Shown: positions 60,180 through 64,000 of the stretch, one piece after another
Position numbering within the stretch: the first letter of the stretch is position 1
Layout of the letters: each line of letters starts with the position of its first letter
Assembly: GCF_018991925.1 (NCBI RefSeq)
Contig: NW_024735442.1
Location: 522,001-586,000 of the forward strand
Reading direction: 5' to 3'
Length of the DNA stretch: 64,000 nucleotides
From: Homarus americanus
Taxonomy: Eukaryota > Arthropoda > Malacostraca > Decapoda > Nephropidae
Translations under genes and position numbers: made by a program
Notes under the pieces: model-generated
The model's database searches: none
The model's input: the letters and a program-made list of their open reading frames with translations, nothing else
What the model was told of the DNA's origin: nothing

Positions 60180-62090
60180 TAACGAAGTGATAACCGTGGT
60201 AACATTCTGATATGTTCTTATTACCACCATGTTACGTATACATGATACTGAATGTTACATAATACTTCCTTGAGATAAATGTACAGTATATATCAGGTAC
60301 CTACAGGAGAGTTCCGGCTCTCAACTGGCTCAGCCATGTTAATATTGTTATTATTATCGACTCCGTATCTGTGTTCTTCTGACTAGATAAACTGTTTCAA
60401 TATCAATAACTCAGGGATGTATTTGGTGGAGTGGGTGGGAGCTCAGAAGACCAATACACATTAATATTGCAGATATACAAACAATATACATAGACAGTGA
60501 AGGTATGCAAACTACATACATAAACAGTACATATATGCAAACAATATACAATACATAGACAGTACAGAATACAAGCAGTGGTAAACAGCACATCTATTTG
60601 ACCTAGGTTAACCCGACAAAGGCCAAGAGAGGGATGTGTGTGTGTGTGGCCTTACCCATGTATACTAAGTTTTAATTTCAATAATCCGTTGGTAATTGTG
60701 TGAGTGAGTGAGTGAGTGTGGGGTAACCCAGTAGTGTGTTCCACTAGAGTACAGTACTAACAAGTTCCTGTGTATTCCCCCCACCCTTGGTCTTGTTAGC
60801 AGACAGGTGACGTACAAGGAGGTGGTAGTGTTGTGACTAAGACAAGACTTCCTGGCTGTGGTGGATACAGTGTGTTTGTTCTTCTCCCGTGGTAATATAA
60901 TAGAGAATCTATATTCAGTTACTGCACGGTGTCGATACAAAAATTTCATCATTTTCCTCAAGCTTATGACTATAAAGGAATATAATTTTTGCTCTTATTC
61001 CAGATTACTACCGTTATGTCATTGTTCATTTTTTTGAGCAGGGAAAGTGGGTCTCAACTTTTTTTTTTAGTACACAAAGAGGCTGAAGGAGCACTGCAAA
61101 TCACTTATATTATCAAACCTATAAAGTTAGGCTTACACATGTACAGCTGAGTGAACCTAGGTGTGTCCTGCACGTGAACCATTTTTTTTTTTTTGCTTTG
61201 TGTGAAGACTGGGGTCACTTTTTTTCATTTATTCAACGCTTTTGTCGTGTGTGTGTGTGTGTGTCGCCAGTACTGTTTATGCTTATATGTTTCATTATAT
61301 CCCTCGCCTAGCGGCCTTCATACACCCACTACCCTTTTACGTCGCTCAACACTCTAGTTCTATAATGCTGTGTAGTTGTTTACATTGTAGCAATAACAAT
61401 GGCCGCCGTGCTGCCTCGCCCTCCACTGAACGAGACACGCCAAGAAACCACAATAAATCCCGGCTTTTATACTTAACCTTGGAGTACATTACAGTAGAGG
61501 AGGTATAATATGGCTCGGAACACTGTAGGATTTTTTTTTAAAGTTCATTTTATAGTATTCAGGTAGCTATATTATTCCCCAGGTGCTATACTTGTACATC
61601 GTAATATATTGAGGTACTGTACATATCTAAGGTATTTTGGGGAAGAGGAAGTGGATGATTGTTGCTATTACTGAAAAACTTCCATGAAAATAAACGTATC
61701 AAGAAGCATATATAATTTAGACTCCTGAGATGAACGTTAACTTTGAGTTACTGTTGCAGAAAGTAGTTTATTGAGGTTGAATTAAGAAAAAATCTGAGAA
61801 ACCCGACTTCTTAGTAGTGTGAAGGGAGGAAGGTATTCTTTCAGCCGGAAAATGCAGTTAAGAGGTGCAAGTGTCAATGAGTCATTGTGGAGCCAGACGG
61901 GGGGCGGGCAGGTCGACCTATCTACTGGCTCTGTGAAGGTCAACACGTCTGATGCATCGCCGGGGTAGTGATCCAGGAAGCTGACGACTACAGCAGAGGA
62001 AGTTGGGGAAATTATATAAAAAAGGGAACACGTGACGATTAGACACCCTAACGCTACCTGGGGATTAATTGAGTTATGTTAGGTTAAAGC
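60180..62090. other. Intergenic sequence, nothing identified
   Basis: A short frame with good start context (AACAATGGCCGCC at 61394-61406) codes only 25 residues and is not supported. No other feature is seen. Confidence 0.4.
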
Positions 62091-62093
62091 TAG

Positions 62094-62451
62094 GTAGGAG
62101 GCAGCTGCCATATGGCATCACGAAAATTGTGACCAAGTCCCAGGTTGTTGATCTGACTTTCTGCCTCATTTACACACAATTGCAGGGTCTCAATTGTTTC
62201 TCTTACTGGACAACACAACATACATATAGCGTTTCTCACTATTTTTTTTCATTCTTGTATTTCTTTATAGTTCTTTACTATTATTATTATTATTATTACA
62301 GTGTTATTAATATTATTGTTATCATTATTATTTTATTTTACTTTTTATTATAAATTGTATTTACTATGAATAATTATTACATTTTCGCCTCCCAGGTCCC
62401 GATGTGGATCAGTGACCTGTGCCCAGGTGCGCTAATCCCCGTAAAAAAAAA
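62094..62451 (+). mobile_element. SINE-like element, short subfamily, with expanded TTA microsatellite
   Basis: GTAGGAGGCAGCTGCCATAT, then ACCAAGTCCCAGGTTGTTGA, CACACAATTGCAGGGTCTCA, an A/T-rich (TTA)n middle and the tail GCGCTAATCCCCGTAAAAAA. Confidence 0.8.
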
Positions 62452-63649
62452 TTTTTAGGTTAGCGTTAGGGTGGTTGATATTCAGGTGAATTAAGCTGGG
62501 TTGTCTAACCTTAACTTAATACAACAGAGGACGGCGTGGATTGACCAGAAATAGCATTGGGGGAGAAATAGACATGTGAATTGTTATAATGATTATTTTT
62601 GTTAAAACAGAATGTGAAATGAAATCACTTGAATACTACGCGGAAACTAGAATCTTCATTTTCTGTAATGGAGGAAATGGAATCGGTTAGATTGCTTAAA
62701 ATAATAAAATTGACAAAAACAAAGGAATGAGATATAGAAAACACTTAAGTTTTATATATAACGGTTGGGTGTTGTGTGCCGCTGGTGTGTGACGTGGAGG
62801 GACATTTGTGGGTAACCCCAGGTTTTGTCTCGTCATGGTGTGGGGGAACCCTGCTTGTGTGCCTCCTTCCCAGAACCTAAGGCCACCTGACTCACACAAA
62901 TAACTGATGATTTTCAAAAGCCACACATTGAATATTGACATTCTGAACCTGTGATTTATGTTGCTGCAACGTAAAACTTGTACTGTGTTTACTGACGTTT
63001 ATAGAATAGTTAGTTTTCTTCATCCACGCAGAAGTGAGGTGCGAGGGGTGAAGAGGATGGGGGATAGGGACAAACATGTAGGGAAATAATCTAAGGTTTC
63101 CTAATCTTAATGGGATTCCTTCTGTTTATACATTGAATAATATATAGGAGCAAACTAACTTCCTAAGACCGCGAGTGTGAAAAACATGATTAAAAGATCA
63201 GTTGTTGATGAATCGTGGTGGTGAAGGCTGGGGCCTACGAGATGTGTTTTGACAGGAATGCTTAAAAGAGAATTATTATAACGGGTTGGATTAAAGATGT
63301 GTATGTGTTTGGTGTGTTGTAAATGTAGCGAGAAGGAGATTAATAGAGGTGCGGCACACAGTGCATTGTGAGGCAGGAAGTGCTGAACAAGAGACCAACC
63401 CCATACCTGACCGTCTCCATCACCAGGCAGACTGGCAGAGGTCCTCCCTGGCTAGTGTGTAAATACTTTACACTCGGTTCTCATTTTGCGAAGCAGAAGA
63501 GAACATCGTGGAATGTTGTTTAACCTTTGTGTATTAACGTTGATTGAACAGTTGTGAGCGTGTACATCGTGGTCGTGTGTTCACATGTAGAGGTACTGTA
63601 TGTGTGCACAGGGAGGGAGTGGCCGCCATGACTCAATCACCACCACCAG

Positions 63650-63951
63650 TGGACGGTCGTTTGGGCCACGGAACGTTTAGGCCATGGGCCACGACCCCCG
63701 GACGTTTGGTCCACGGGTCAAAAATTTCCTGATTGTAAATTATAATCCCCTAATACAACCTTCAGGTCAGGAACTTTTTTTGGTTGGGCTAGGTTTGTAT
63801 TTCTTATGATAAATTGTGATATATGATATCAAATAAACTGTGATATTTCGCATAATTATGTGATTATCATGTTGTTATTTATATTACTTTGATCCATGGC
63901 CCAAACGTCCGTAGCCCAAATGTCCCGTGGCCCAAACGTTCTACGTCCACT
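63650..63951. mobile_element. Foldback/MITE-like element with GC-rich terminal repeats
   Basis: The left end GTGGACGGTCGTTTGGGCCA and the right end, reverse-complemented GTGGACGTAGAACGTTTGGG, are inverted. Each end carries several CGTTTGGGCCACGG-type sub-repeats, around an A/T-rich centre of about 170 bp. No target duplication was recognised. Confidence 0.65.
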
Positions 63952-64000
63952 ACCTCTTTTATCTCCTCACCACATAGTAACTATCTCTGCCATCCCCCAA

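Noticed and set aside
63574..63732. Frame with GCCGCCATGACTCAATCACC start context
   Set aside because: It runs straight into the GC-rich terminal repeat at 63650 and stops; no coding signal beyond the Kozak-like start.

Overview
The window is eukaryotic, intron-rich and about 60% A+T. It carries one gene I can identify with confidence: the 3' two thirds of a homolog of the Rho guanine-nucleotide exchange factor ECT2 (Drosophila Pebble), on the + strand from 2500 to 28113. Eleven consecutive coding exons, with GT..AG borders and matching phases, encode 513 residues: a linker, the complete DH domain, the PH domain and a basic C-terminal tail. The N-terminal BRCT half lies upstream of the window. 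Long dinucleotide microsatellites, degenerate TTAGG/CCTAA tracts and the retroelement families point to an arthropod, most likely a decapod crustacean. That assignment is an inference.

Layout. 1-2499 is intron or upstream sequence with an 819-bp Tc1/mariner-like element. 2500-20055 holds ten ECT2 exons; their introns contain several pogo/Tigger-type transposon ends and a second, partial copy of one PH-domain exon (14407-14502). 20056-28020 is an 8-kb intron with a foldback-like element (24238-25732), a SINE-like fragment and a Tigger transposase relic. 28021-28113 is the last coding exon, followed by a 3' UTR of up to about 1.5 kb.

From about 29.7 kb to the end I find no confidently identifiable host gene. 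This half is a repeat-rich intergenic region. It holds LINE fragments (35.4-36.4, 38.6-39.85, 40.3, 46.0-47.0, 56.7-57.2 and 59.5-60.0 kb), a SINE-like family whose 3' end resembles that of one of the LINEs, tRNA-derived SINEs, a hAT-type MITE with an exact 8-bp target duplication, minisatellites with 16-, 20- and 44-bp units, a G/T-rich array, and long (TA)n and (TG)n tracts. One 96-codon ORF at 51069-51359 looks like a secreted protein with a PAN/apple-like cysteine pattern and may be a real small gene or a first exon.

The most notable items are the ECT2 exon copy inside a putative TIR element, the foldback element with 26-bp subterminal repeats, a LINE with the geometry of a twin-priming 5' inversion, a candidate alternative ECT2 terminal exon in a locally duplicated block, and the PAN-like ORF. 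All calls come from reading the sequence; no database search was run.
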